DNA of 48,756 bases from Polaromonas sp. AER18D-145. Its GTDB lineage: Bacteria > Pseudomonadota > Gammaproteobacteria > Burkholderiales > Burkholderiaceae_C. The stretch spans positions 1 to 48,756 of the forward strand of contig NZ_NBZV01000036.1 in assembly GCF_002379095.1 (NCBI RefSeq). The letters are read 5' to 3'. The notes under the pieces were generated by a model. The model made no database searches and was not told where the DNA came from. It saw only the letters and a program-made list of their open reading frames with translations. Position numbers and translations under genes: made by a program. This document shows positions 7,055 through 15,464 of the stretch, piece after piece. How positions within the stretch are numbered: position 1 is the stretch's first letter; the number at the start of each line of letters is the position of its first letter.

Positions 7055-9943
7055 TCAGGCGAGCACCTTGATCGGGATCACGGTGCGGCCGCCGGTGGCG
7101 GCTGCGGGCCGGGCTTGGGCGGTGGTCCGGATGATGCGCTTGATCTCGGGCACGCAGGAGCCGCAGTTGGTGCCGCATTTGAGCTTGTCCTGCAGCGCCT
7201 GCAGCCGTTCGTCGTCGCTGGCCAGGTAGCCGGCGCCGCCGACCGCGTGGGTGGTGTCCGTCAGGCAGGCGCCGATCTCGGCATCGGTGACGCTGAAACA
7301 GGTGCACACCGGTTTGCCGCGCGACTGCAGGGCCACCGGGGCCTTGGCGCCCGGCAGCAGCAGCAGGCGGCCGTAACTTTGCGCCGGCAGCTCGTCCTGC
7401 AGCAGGGTCTTGATCCAGGCCTGCGCGCTGACATCGCCGGCCAGCACGAAGCCCGCCAGTTCGGCCTGCTCGCCATGGCGTACCAGCCGTGCAGTGCGGT
7501 GCTGGCCCTTTTTTCGGTCGGCATAACGCAGGACATCCGTCCCGCCCAGGCCGAGAATGCCCTCGATGTTTTCCAGCATGCCGGCCGGCGGTGCCTCGAA
7601 AGCCGCCGCGCGAAAAAGCACGCCGCCGCGCTGCCGGCCCGCTTCGCCCAGCGGTACCTGGTTGGCAAACGGCACGCAGCTGCTGAAGGCAAAAGCCGCC
7701 ATCAGCGGTTTGAGCCGTTCGCGCGCTGCCAGCACCTCGTCATCGGGCAGCCAGGCCATGGCCAGCAGCGACCAGGGCAGCTCGGCCTTGAGGATCTTGA
7801 CGGCCGCGTGTTTGAGCTCGGGCTGTTTGGAGCTCGGGCAATAGGCCGAGGTCGTCAGCGCGTTGACGCCGGCCAGCGGTTCGCCGCTGCTGGACAGGCC
7901 GCTCAGGTACTCCCCGCCCCAGTGCATGGCCATGAAGGCCTGGCTGACCGCCACCTCCGGCGAGGCCTGCAGCGGCACCACGATGGAGCCGCGTTTGGAG
8001 GTGACGTGCACCAGGTCGCCGTCTTTCAGCAGGCGGCGCGCCATGTCCTGCGCATTCATCTGGATGGCCGGCTCGGCGACATGGCCGAAGAGGCGGCCCA
8101 GCGTGCCGGTGCGGCTCATGCCGTGCCACTGGTCGCGCAGCCGGCCCGTGGTCAGCGAGAAGGGGTAACGCGATTCGCGCGGCTCGGCCACCGGGTTGTA
8201 CACCGTGTTGACGAAGCGCGCCTTGCCGTCTTCGGTCGGGAAGATGCCGTCTTCGTAAAGCCGCACCTTGCCGGTGCTTTCGCCCTCGGGCAACGGCCAC
8301 TGCTGCGGCGCAGCGTCGAGCATGGCGTAACTCATGCCGGTGATGTCGAGGTCACGCCCGCGCGTGGATTCGCGGTGTTCGTTCCAGATGCCCTCCACGG
8401 CGGCGGCTTCGTCGCCGGCGGACCAGGGAAACAGCGTGCTGATTTTTTGCACCGGCAGCAGTTTTTCCAGCCGCTGCGCGAAAGCCACGGCAATCGACCA
8501 GTCGTGCCGCGTTTCGCCCGGTGCAGCCACCGCCGGGCGCACGCGGCTGATGCGGCGCTCGCTGTTGGTCACGGTGCCGGTTTTTTCGCCCCAGGTGGTG
8601 GCCGGCAGCAGCAGGTCGGCGTAGTCGCAGGTGGATGTGGTGACAAAGGCTTCCTGCACGATGACCAGCTCCGCACGTTGCAGCGCACGGCGCACGGTGG
8701 CCTGGTCGGGCATGGACTGCGCCGGGTTGGTGCAGGCGATCCACAAGGCCTTGATCTCGCCGTCGGCCGCCGCTTGGAACATCTCGACCGCGGTCTTGCC
8801 GGGCTGGTCCGGGACCGAAGGGATGCCCCAGAGCGCGGCGACTTCGGCGCGGTGCTGCGGGTTGGCCAGGTCGCGGTGGGCGCTGAGCAGATTCGCCAGG
8901 CCGCCGACCTCACGCCCACCCATGGCATTGGGCTGACCGGTCAGCGAAAACGGACCGGCGCCGGGCTTGCCGATCTGTGCGGTGGCCAGGTGCAGGTTGA
9001 TCAGCGCCGCGTTTTTGGCGGTGCCACTGCTCGACTGGTTCAGGCCCTGGCAGTACAGGCTCAGGGTCGCGCCCGAGGTCGCGAACAGTTTCGCGGCGGT
9101 GAACAGATCGTCTTTCGTGATGCCGCAGGTCTGCGACACCAGGTCGGGCGTGTAGTCGCGCACCGTGGTTTTCAGCGCGTCGAAGCCGCCCGTGTGTTCG
9201 GCGATGTAAGCGGCTTGCGTCCAGCCTTCCCACAGCATGATGTGCAGCATGCCGTTGAACAGCGCGACGTCGGTGCCGGGCTGGACCGGCAGGTAGAGGT
9301 CGGCGATGCCCGCGGTGTCGGTGCGGCGCGGGTCGCAGAAGATGATTTTCATGGCCGGGTTGGCGGCCTTGGCATCCTCGATGCGGCGGAACAGGATGGG
9401 GTGCGCGTAAGCGGTGTTGCTGCCGACGATGAAGATGCACTGCGCATGGTTGACGTCGTCGTAACAGCTGGGCGGCGCGTCGGCGCCCAGGGTCTGCTTG
9501 TAGCCTGCCACCGCGCTGCTCATGCACAGGCGCGAGTTGGTGTCGATGTTGTTGGTGCCGATCAGGCCCTTGGCGAGTTTGTTGAAGACGTAATAGTCCT
9601 CGGTCAGCAACTGGCCCGAGATGTAGAAACCGACCGCGTCCGGCCCATGTTCGCGGATGATGCGGGCGAAACCTTCGCTGGCAACATCCAGCGCGCTGTC
9701 CCAGGTGATGCGCTGCGGCGCGGCGCCGCGCTGCTCACGCCGCATCGGGTGCAGCAACCGGGTCTGGCGCGTGACGATGTTCGAGGCCGTCAGGTGCAGG
9801 GTCGAGCCCTTGGTGCAGAGCCGCCCGAAATTGGCCGGGTGTTGCGGGTCGCCTCGGACCCCGGTGATCTCATTGCCATGGGATTCAATGATCACGCCAC
9901 AGCCGACGCCACAGTAAGGACAGGTCGAACGTGTATCCGTCAT
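7055..9943 (-). CDS. nasA: Assimilatory nitrate reductase, catalytic subunit
   Basis: NasA reduces nitrate to nitrite in the cytoplasm. The 962-residue protein starts with a [4Fe-4S] site, CPYCGVGC plus RLCTKG (Cys 8, 11, 15, 43), followed by the molybdopterin oxidoreductase core with NTNSRLCMSSAVAGYKQTLGAD, carrying the Mo-ligand Cys region, and QGLNQSSSGTAKNAALINLHL. The C-terminal MGD-binding domain contains TGRLRDQWHGMSRTG and HWGG. The last 90 residues form a BFD-like [2Fe-2S] domain (CTCFSV near 880, then CGTNCGSC near 925), typical of NasA/NasC forms that take electrons through this extra centre. No separate NasB/NasC reductase gene is present, so the electron donor is not in the window. 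nirD lies 136 bp upstream; ybiB and cobA follow. Confidence 0.96.
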   Translation of the reverse strand: MTDTRSTCPYCGVGCGVIIESHGNEITGVRGDPQHPANFGRLCTKGSTLHLTASNIVTRQTRLLHPMRREQRGAAPQRITWDSALDVASEGFARIIREHGPDAVGFYISGQLLTEDYYVFNKLAKGLIGTNNIDTNSRLCMSSAVAGYKQTLGADAPPSCYDDVNHAQCIFIVGSNTAYAHPILFRRIEDAKAANPAMKIIFCDPRRTDTAGIADLYLPVQPGTDVALFNGMLHIMLWEGWTQAAYIAEHTGGFDALKTTVRDYTPDLVSQTCGITKDDLFTAAKLFATSGATLSLYCQGLNQSSSGTAKNAALINLHLATAQIGKPGAGPFSLTGQPNAMGGREVGGLANLLSAHRDLANPQHRAEVAALWGIPSVPDQPGKTAVEMFQAAADGEIKALWIACTNPAQSMPDQATVRRALQRAELVIVQEAFVTTSTCDYADLLLPATTWGEKTGTVTNSERRISRVRPAVAAPGETRHDWSIAVAFAQRLEKLLPVQKISTLFPWSAGDEAAAVEGIWNEHRESTRGRDLDITGMSYAMLDAAPQQWPLPEGESTGKVRLYEDGIFPTEDGKARFVNTVYNPVAEPRESRYPFSLTTGRLRDQWHGMSRTGTLGRLFGHVAEPAIQMNAQDMARRLLKDGDLVHVTSKRGSIVVPLQASPEVAVSQAFMAMHWGGEYLSGLSSSGEPLAGVNALTTSAYCPSSKQPELKHAAVKILKAELPWSLLAMAWLPDDEVLAARERLKPLMAAFAFSSCVPFANQVPLGEAGRQRGGVLFRAAAFEAPPAGMLENIEGILGLGGTDVLRYADRKKGQHRTARLVRHGEQAELAGFVLAGDVSAQAWIKTLLQDELPAQSYGRLLLLPGAKAPVALQSRGKPVCTCFSVTDAEIGACLTDTTHAVGGAGYLASDDERLQALQDKLKCGTNCGSCVPEIKRIIRTTAQARPAAATGGRTVIPIKVLA

Positions 9944-10079
9944 GGCGAGTCAAACACCGGCTGCAGTGTTTCATGTTTGTCCAAAGCGGCTGGCGCGAAC
10001 GCGAGACCGCCGTCCATCCGACCGCGGGGGCGGGTTGAGCGGGTTTCCCTGGCGAGCACATCAGCAGTCATTGGCGTGC

Positions 10080-10466
10080 TCAGGCGCTGGCGAGCTCTTT
10101 GCCGGCCGGGCCGGCCACCGGACGGGTCAGGTCGAGGGCCAGCGTGGCGAGTTCGTTGGCGTCCAGGTGCACGACACCGTCACTCACGGACACGCTGAAC
10201 TTCGGCGTGCAGCCCTCATCCGGCGCTCTGGCGCAGCCGCCTTCCAGGTCAATCGTCCAGTTGTGCAGTGGACAGGCCACGCTGGAGCCGAACACGATGC
10301 CCTGGCTCAACGGGCCGCCTTTGTGCGGGCACCGGTCCAGCAGGGCAAACACGCCATCCTGGTCGTTGCGGAACACCGCTACATCGATGCCGCGCTCCCG
10401 CGCCACGCGGCGCGCGCCCAGCACAGGGATGTCGGTCACCAGACAGATTTTTTTCCATTCGCTCAT
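10080..10466 (-). CDS. nirD: Nitrite reductase small subunit, Rieske-type
   Basis: NirD is the small partner of NirB in assimilatory NADH-dependent nitrite reduction. The 128-residue protein is one Rieske domain. Both ligand pairs, CPHKGGP and CPLHNW, are present, so this NirD should bind a [2Fe-2S] cluster, whereas some NirD proteins have lost it. The ATG at 10466 is preceded by AAGGACC; the upstream extension of the frame overlaps the preceding gene and lacks support. It is separated from nirB by the PilJ-domain gene. In the 136-bp gap to nasA, GAGCAC (10054-10059) and GTGCTC (10076-10081) form a possible stem, one arm touching the nirD stop codon. Confidence 0.93.
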   Translation of the reverse strand: MSEWKKICLVTDIPVLGARRVARERGIDVAVFRNDQDGVFALLDRCPHKGGPLSQGIVFGSSVACPLHNWTIDLEGGCARAPDEGCTPKFSVSVSDGVVHLDANELATLALDLTRPVAGPAGKELASA

Positions 10467-10480
10467 GATGGTCCTTTTTT

Positions 10481-11275
10481 CTAGCCGAGAACGCGGGCGT
10501 ACATGCCGGTGACCCGGTCCATGACCTGAAGCAGGTTTTCGCTGCTCACAAAAACATCGGTGGCGGCCTTCGGGCCCGTCACGCGTGCCTTCAGCGCGTT
10601 GTCGAAGAAGATCCATTGGTTGTCGGCCAGGACCAGCTCCTGCCTGATCTCGGCGGTGGCTTCCGGCGCATTGCGCAGCATTTCCAGCGCCGGCACAAAC
10701 TCTTCGCGCGCCTTGCTGATTTCCCGCAGGCTCAGGGCGCTTTCCACGTTCCAGCTGTTGGCCAGGTAGAACTGCGCCATGCGTTGTGACAACATGCGCT
10801 GCCGGCCAGCGACGTTCACCAGCCTGGCACCCGGCTTGCCGGCCTGCTGCTCGAACAGTCCTGTGCCTTTGTGTGCCAGGGCCAGCACCTTGCCGGCCTG
10901 GTCGAGCACCGACTTGGCCCTGTCCTGCGACGGCACGGAGCCGACCAGCAGGCTTTTGTAGTCCGACCAGGCGGATTCCAGCAAGACGTAGGTATCGCGG
11001 GTTTCGCCGGCTGGTGCAAAAGTCTTGAGTTCGACCAGCTGCCGGTCGAACAGGGCCATGGACTGGTCCAGCACGCGGCGGGCAGATTCAGCCTGGATAC
11101 CCTGGCCCAGGCCGAACCAGGCCTTGCTCATGCGCTGCGACAGCATGCGCTGGCGTCCGGCCTTGTTGATGGCGTCGCCGAGTCCGGCAACCTGGGCGTG
11201 GACGGGGACCACGGCAGCCAGTGCGGAGCCGCAGAAAACGCGGCGCTGAAGGGAGTAGGTCATCGGTGCATTCAT
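10481..11275 (-). CDS. Secreted protein with two tandem PilJ (type IV pili methyl-accepting chemotaxis N-terminal) domains
   Basis: A 264-residue protein with an N-terminal export signal (LQRRVFCGSALAAVVPVHA, cleavage probably after VHA near residue 27; the RR before the hydrophobic run hints at Tat). Two homologous helical halves follow, each opening with the same box: AGRQRMLSQRMSKAW at 39-53 and AGRQRMLSQRMAQFY at 156-170. This box is that of the PilJ domain, related to the nitrate-binding P-box of NarX/NarQ and present in the nitrate chemoreceptor McpN. There is no transmembrane helix after the signal and no signalling domain, so it would be a free periplasmic binding or sensing protein. 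It lies between nirB (20 bp) and nirD (14 bp), hence in the operon. The function is unknown; nitrate or nitrite binding is an inference. The start is taken at ATG 11275; ATG 11263 is an alternative. Confidence 0.85.
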   Translation of the reverse strand: MNAPMTYSLQRRVFCGSALAAVVPVHAQVAGLGDAINKAGRQRMLSQRMSKAWFGLGQGIQAESARRVLDQSMALFDRQLVELKTFAPAGETRDTYVLLESAWSDYKSLLVGSVPSQDRAKSVLDQAGKVLALAHKGTGLFEQQAGKPGARLVNVAGRQRMLSQRMAQFYLANSWNVESALSLREISKAREEFVPALEMLRNAPEATAEIRQELVLADNQWIFFDNALKARVTGPKAATDVFVSSENLLQVMDRVTGMYARVLG

Positions 11276-11295
11276 CCTGGGCAAGTGTTGGAACT

Positions 11296-13728
11296 TCAGG
11301 CAGAGAGGGGGGAAAACTGCCGCGTATCAACGGCCGCTTCCTTCAGGTCGAACCACGGATCGGGCTCGCCATCAAGCGCAAACTGCAGCCGCTCCCAGAG
11401 GGCCTTGCGGCCTTCATGGTCGTCGAGGATTTTTTTCTTCACGTAGTCCAGGCCGACGCGGTTGACGTAGTGCACCGTGCGCTCGAGGTACCAGCCCTCC
11501 TGGCGGTAAAGCTCGCAGAAGGCGCCGGTGTACTCGAGCACTTCGGCAGCTGTTTTTAGCTTGGTGAAAAAATGCGCCACCTCGGTCTTGATGCCGCCGT
11601 TGCCGGCGATGTACATCTCCCAGCCCGAATCGACGCCGATGATGCCGACGTCCTTGATGCCCGACTCGGCGCAGTTGCGCGGGCAGCCGCTGACCGCGAA
11701 CTTGACCTTGTGCGGTGCGTACATGCGCCACATCGCGCGTTCCAGGTCCTTGCCCATCTGCGTGCTGTCCTGGGTGCCCATGCGGCACCATTCGCTGCCG
11801 ACGCAGGTCTTCACCGTGCGCAGGGCCTTGGCATAGGCGTGACCCGAGGGCATGCCGATGTCTTTCCAGACGTTTTGCAGGTCTTCCTTTTTCACACCCA
11901 GCAGATCGATGCGCTGGCCGCCGGTGACCTTGACGGTCGGGATCTTGTACTTGTCGACCGCATCGGCGATGCGACGCAGCTCGCTGGCCGTGGTTTCCCC
12001 GCCCCACATGCGCGGGATCACGCTGTAGGTGCCGTCCTTCTGGATGTTGGCATGGCTGCGTTCGTTGATGTAGCGGCTTTGCGGGTCGTCTTTCGCTTCC
12101 TTGGGCCAGGTGCTGATCAGGTAGTAGTTGACGGCCGGCCGGCAGGACGCGCAGCCATTGGGCGTGCGCCACTCCATGAACTGGTAGACCTCCGCAATGC
12201 TCAGCAGCTTGTTGGCGCGGATCGCGTCGCGCACCGCCTGGTGGCCATGGTCGGTGCAGCCGCACATCGCCTTGAGCTTGGGCGTGGCCGAGTAGTCGCC
12301 GCCGGCGGTGGCCATCAGGATCTGCTCGACCAGGCCGGTGCAGGAGCCGCAGGACGCGCTGGCCTTGGTGTGTTTGCGCACCTCGTCGAGCGTGAACAGG
12401 CCTTTTTCCTTGATGGCCTTGCAGATGGTGCCCTTGGTCACGCCATTGCAGCCGCAGACTTCGGCTTCATCGGGCATGGCCGCGGCCTTGTTGTGCCCTT
12501 CGTGGCCCGCATCCCCGATGTTGGACTCGCCGAACATCAACCGGTCGCGGATATCGCCGACACTGCGGCCGTCGCGCAGCAGCTTGAAGTAATACGAGCC
12601 GTCCACGGTGTCGCCGTAGAGGCAGGCGCCAATCAGTTTGTCGTCCCGGATGACCAGCTTTTTGTACACGCCGCCGAAGGGATCACTCATGACGATTTCT
12701 TCCGTACCTTCGCCGCCCATGAATTCGCCAGCCGAGAACAGATCGATGCCGGTCACTTTCAGTTTGGTCGATGTCAGCGAACCGGTGTAGCGGCCGATGC
12801 CGAACTGCGCCAGGTGGTTGGCCGCCACCTTGGCCTGCTCGAACAGTGGTGCGACCAGGCCATAGGCGATGCCACGGTGCGCCGCGCATTCGCCCACGCT
12901 GTAGATGCGGGCGTCGGTGACCGTCTGCATGGTGTCGTTGACCACAATGCCCTTGTTGCAATGCAGGCGCATGGCTTCGGCCAGCTGCGTGTTCGGGCGT
13001 ATGCCGACCGCCATGACCACGAGGTCAGTGGCCACTTGCGTGCCGTCCTTGAATTTGATGGCGGTGACACGGCCGTCCGGTCCACCCACCAGTTCCTGGG
13101 TCTGCGCACCCATCAGGAAGGTCAGCCCGCGCTCTTCCAGCGATGTCTGCAGCAGCCGGCCGGCCACGCTGTCGAGCTGGCGCTCCATCAGCGTCGGCAT
13201 CACATGCACCACGCTGACATCCATGCCGCGCAGCATCAGGCCGTTGGCCGCTTCCAGGCCGAGCAGGCCGCCGCCGATGACCACGGCTTTTTTATATTTT
13301 TCCGACGCTGCAATCATTTCGTTGGTGTCGGCAATGTCGCGGTAGGCGATCACGCCCTGCAGGTCCTTGCCGGGCACGGGCAGGATGAAGGGGTTGGAGC
13401 CGGTGCACATCAGCAGGCGGTCGTATTCTTCTTCGGTGCCGTCTTCGGCGCGCACGATGCGTTTGATGCGGTCCACCTCGACAACCTTCTTGCCGGCGTG
13501 CAGGGTGATGTGGTTGTCCTTGTACCAGTCCCAGCTGTTGAGAACGATTTCGTCGAGTGTCTGCTCGCCGGCCAGCACGGGGGACAGCAGGATGCGGTTG
13601 TAGTTGGGGTGCGGCTCGGCGCCGAACACCGTGATGTCATACAGCTCGGGCGCGACCTTGAGCAGTTCCTCGATGGTACGGACGCCCGCCATGCCATTGC
13701 CGACCATGACCAGTTTTGATTTTTTCAT
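11296..13728 (-). CDS. nirB: Nitrite reductase (NADH) large subunit
   Basis: NirB reduces nitrite to ammonium with NADH in the cytoplasm. The 810-residue protein has, in order, an FAD/NAD(P) oxidoreductase module (VGNGMAG at 9-15 and the second nucleotide site VVIGGGLLGLEAANGL), a BFD-like [2Fe-2S] domain (CGCNGVTKG ... SASCGSCTG), a second BFD-like segment (MCGCTDHG ... CASCRPAV), the ferredoxin-like half domain and the siroheme/[4Fe-4S] domain (CVGSEWC and SGCPRNCAE supply the four Cys). The ATG at 13728 follows GGAG at 8 nt. It is first in the operon nirB-pilJ-like-nirD-nasA-ybiB-cobA, with a 5' leader of about 200 nt carrying a sigma-54 promoter and ANTAR-type hairpins. Confidence 0.97.
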   Translation of the reverse strand: MKKSKLVMVGNGMAGVRTIEELLKVAPELYDITVFGAEPHPNYNRILLSPVLAGEQTLDEIVLNSWDWYKDNHITLHAGKKVVEVDRIKRIVRAEDGTEEEYDRLLMCTGSNPFILPVPGKDLQGVIAYRDIADTNEMIAASEKYKKAVVIGGGLLGLEAANGLMLRGMDVSVVHVMPTLMERQLDSVAGRLLQTSLEERGLTFLMGAQTQELVGGPDGRVTAIKFKDGTQVATDLVVMAVGIRPNTQLAEAMRLHCNKGIVVNDTMQTVTDARIYSVGECAAHRGIAYGLVAPLFEQAKVAANHLAQFGIGRYTGSLTSTKLKVTGIDLFSAGEFMGGEGTEEIVMSDPFGGVYKKLVIRDDKLIGACLYGDTVDGSYYFKLLRDGRSVGDIRDRLMFGESNIGDAGHEGHNKAAAMPDEAEVCGCNGVTKGTICKAIKEKGLFTLDEVRKHTKASASCGSCTGLVEQILMATAGGDYSATPKLKAMCGCTDHGHQAVRDAIRANKLLSIAEVYQFMEWRTPNGCASCRPAVNYYLISTWPKEAKDDPQSRYINERSHANIQKDGTYSVIPRMWGGETTASELRRIADAVDKYKIPTVKVTGGQRIDLLGVKKEDLQNVWKDIGMPSGHAYAKALRTVKTCVGSEWCRMGTQDSTQMGKDLERAMWRMYAPHKVKFAVSGCPRNCAESGIKDVGIIGVDSGWEMYIAGNGGIKTEVAHFFTKLKTAAEVLEYTGAFCELYRQEGWYLERTVHYVNRVGLDYVKKKILDDHEGRKALWERLQFALDGEPDPWFDLKEAAVDTRQFSPLSA

Positions 13729-13866
13729 CGTGCCACTCCAGTGGGGGCCGGTGCCGTCGGCGCAAGCGCCAAAGCCATGCCGGCTTGCGAAAAAGGGGAG
13801 GTAAAAACCATGATGCTCTCTCCTGCAGAACAGGGACCCGGCTGTGGCCGGTATGAGATACACCAA

Positions 13867-13886
13867 TACGCACGGCGTTATGCGCA
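13867..13886 (-). promoter_or_regulatory. ANTAR-target hairpin P2 in the nirB leader
   Basis: Minus strand TGCGCAT-AACGCC-GTGCGTA: a 7-bp stem (two G-T pairs) with a hexaloop with A at position 1 and G at position 4, the two bases recognised by ANTAR proteins. It lies 26 nt downstream of P1, the same spacing as in the nrtA leader. I see no convincing U-tract terminator overlapping it. Confidence 0.7.
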
Positions 13887-13912
13887 GAACCCGCAGTGTG
13901 CTGGTTGCGGGT

Positions 13913-13930
13913 GGGCGCGTCGTTGCGCCC
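13913..13930 (-). promoter_or_regulatory. ANTAR-target hairpin P1 in the nirB leader
   Basis: Minus strand GGGCGC-AACGAC-GCGCCC: a perfect 6-bp stem with a hexaloop with A1 and G4. It begins 13 nt from the GC of the sigma-54 -12 element, so at or within a few bases of the predicted 5' end. The linker to P2 can form its own ACCCGCA/TGCGGGT stem. Confidence 0.75.
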
Positions 13931-13941
13931 GTGAAGGCTTA

Positions 13942-13957
13942 CGCAAAAGTTGTGCCA
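13942..13957 (-). promoter_or_regulatory. Sigma-54 promoter of the nirB operon
   Basis: Minus strand TGGCAC-AACTT-TTGC: complete -24 TGGCAC and -12 TTGC elements with the obligatory GG-N10-GC spacing. The predicted start is near 13931, directly before hairpin P1. The 457-bp region between nirB and the response regulator (13729-14185) also holds possible NtrC half-sites (CGCACC 14090, TGCACA 14107, GGTGCA 14124), about 160-195 bp upstream of the start; none forms a good full palindrome. Confidence 0.8.
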
Positions 13958-14185
13958 TGCGGTGGCGTAAGTGACGGGCCTGAGGGCGTGGCCATGGCGC
14001 GCCCGGGAGGGCCGGCCTGTTCTGCCCGTGCGCGGCATTCCTGCCTGACGCAGCGCTTGTTGCCAGATTTGCCCGGAAGGCTCGCCATCCGCACCAAAGG
14101 CGGGCATGCACAGGGCTTGTCATGGTGCAGGGCCTGTCCGCGTCGCGCCCGTCGCGGGAAGCTGACCGCAGAGAGGTCCTGACGC

Positions 14186-15301
14186 TTAAAGCGCGATGCC
14201 CAGCACTTCGGTGCCGTCCATGGCGCCGCTGCGGCCCGGCAGGGAAAAGCGCTTGCGCCGGCCTGTCTTCACGGTGCCGGCGACCTCGCGCAGCAAGGTG
14301 GCGCTCGCCGCAATCTTCCAGCCGGCCGAGGTGGCCTGTTTCTGCAACTGCAGGGTGGTGCTGACGCTGTCGCCGACCGGCAGAACCTGCGCGCTGCCCC
14401 ACAGCGGGTCCTCCAGTTTGGCCAGCGTCACGGGGCCGCTGTTCAGGCCCACACAGATTTCGAAACGCGGCAGCGAACGCCCGGCAAAATGGCTGAGCAA
14501 AAAGCCCTGCACCCGCTGGGCGGCGTCGATCAGGCCCAAGGCCGCCCGGGTGGCACGCAGGCCATGGTTGACGGTGTCGGTGTCCGTGCTGTCCACGAAC
14601 ACGGCCAGCAGTCCTTCGCCGACAAACTGCATGTGGAAGACGCCGAAAAGATAGAGGGTGTCGCCCGCATTTTTGTAAAACTCGCGCACCACCTCGCTGA
14701 GTTCCGTGCTGGAGAGTTTTTCGGCCAGCGCCTGGAAATTGACCACGTCAACAAAAAGCACGCTGGCGCTGGAAAACCGCCGGTCCGCGACCAGCGCCTG
14801 TGCCGAGGGCCATTTGTCGGCGAGTTCGGCCAGCATTCGTTTTTCGTAGAGGCTGCCCAGCTTTTTTTCCTGTTCCTTCAGTGCCTCACCGACCGCCGCA
14901 CCGACGGCCTGCTCCTGGACGGACTGGCGCATCAGCTGCTTGTTGAGCTGGGCGGCGGTTGCTTCGAGCAGCTCCCCGAAAACCAGGGGTTTGGTCAGGT
15001 AGTCGTCGGCGCCGCTGGTCATGCCGGCGCGGACATGTGCGCGTTCCTGCAGCGAAGTCAGCAGGATGACGGGCGTGGCCTGGATGGCGGGGTCGGTGCG
15101 CAGCGCCTGCAGCATGGCAAAACCGTCCATCACGGGCATGTTGACATCACTGACGACCAGGTCCGGCGCGTTGCTCCGCACCAGCGCCAGCCCGGAGGCG
15201 CCGTTGTCCGCCTCCGCCACCTCATAGCCTTCAAAGCGCAGGGCGGCAGCGATCAGGGTACGGATCGCCTCGTCGTCATCAATGACCACAATCAGGGCCA
15301 T
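14186..15301 (-). CDS. Response regulator with a degenerate class III nucleotide cyclase domain
   Basis: The 371-residue protein has an N-terminal CheY-like receiver (acidic D8-D10, phospho-acceptor D52 in VVSDVNMP, T82 in LLTS, K104 in LTKP), a helical linker (about 125-165), and a domain resembling class III adenylate/guanylate cyclases (VLFVDVVNF at 181-189, HMQFVGEGLLAVF near 223-235, GLNSGPV, VGDSVSTTLQLQ). D185 fits the first metal ligand. However, the canonical KTIGD motif reads QFVGE, and the transition-state VN-x3-R motif reads VSTTLQ. By eye the substrate and transition-state residues are lost, so catalysis is doubtful. It follows the MHYT gene by 163 bp and precedes the nirB control region. 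No histidine kinase is encoded nearby. Function unknown. Confidence 0.8.
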   Translation of the reverse strand: MALIVVIDDDEAIRTLIAAALRFEGYEVAEADNGASGLALVRSNAPDLVVSDVNMPVMDGFAMLQALRTDPAIQATPVILLTSLQERAHVRAGMTSGADDYLTKPLVFGELLEATAAQLNKQLMRQSVQEQAVGAAVGEALKEQEKKLGSLYEKRMLAELADKWPSAQALVADRRFSSASVLFVDVVNFQALAEKLSSTELSEVVREFYKNAGDTLYLFGVFHMQFVGEGLLAVFVDSTDTDTVNHGLRATRAALGLIDAAQRVQGFLLSHFAGRSLPRFEICVGLNSGPVTLAKLEDPLWGSAQVLPVGDSVSTTLQLQKQATSAGWKIAASATLLREVAGTVKTGRRKRFSLPGRSGAMDGTEVLGIAL

Positions 15302-15464
15302 CTCTTCATTCCATCAAAGCAAGCGTCATGGCGGGAAGCTTACCAGCGCGGTCGGCATGCCGGTGATCAAAAACCTTGCTGCCGCCTGTGCCTGGTCGGG
15401 TGGCTGCGTGCCGCCGGGGCGCCGCTTCCGGCGGGCCCGGCCTGTCGGCGGCACGCCACCTGGG

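Noticed and set aside
7052..10198. A plus-strand open frame of about 1,050 codons opposite nasA
   Set aside because: Its composition (Gly/Ala/Arg/His-rich, no family motif) is that of the complement of a GC-rich gene; nasA on the other strand has full motif support.
11200..11275. Lipoprotein signal (Cys in RRVFCGSAL) for the tandem-PilJ protein
   Set aside because: The Cys precedes the hydrophobic run rather than following it, so it does not fit a lipobox.
11572..13719. A long plus-strand frame opposite nirB, and similar ones opposite pnp, nuoD-F and nuoL
   Set aside because: Same shadow effect of high third-position GC; none has a recognisable domain or a ribosome binding site consistent with expression.
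14090..14129. NtrC enhancer upstream of nirB
   Set aside because: CGCACC-N5-CGGGCA is only 9 of 12, and the better half-sites TGCACA and GGTGCA are spaced 11 bp rather than 5. Mentioned only as possible half-sites.
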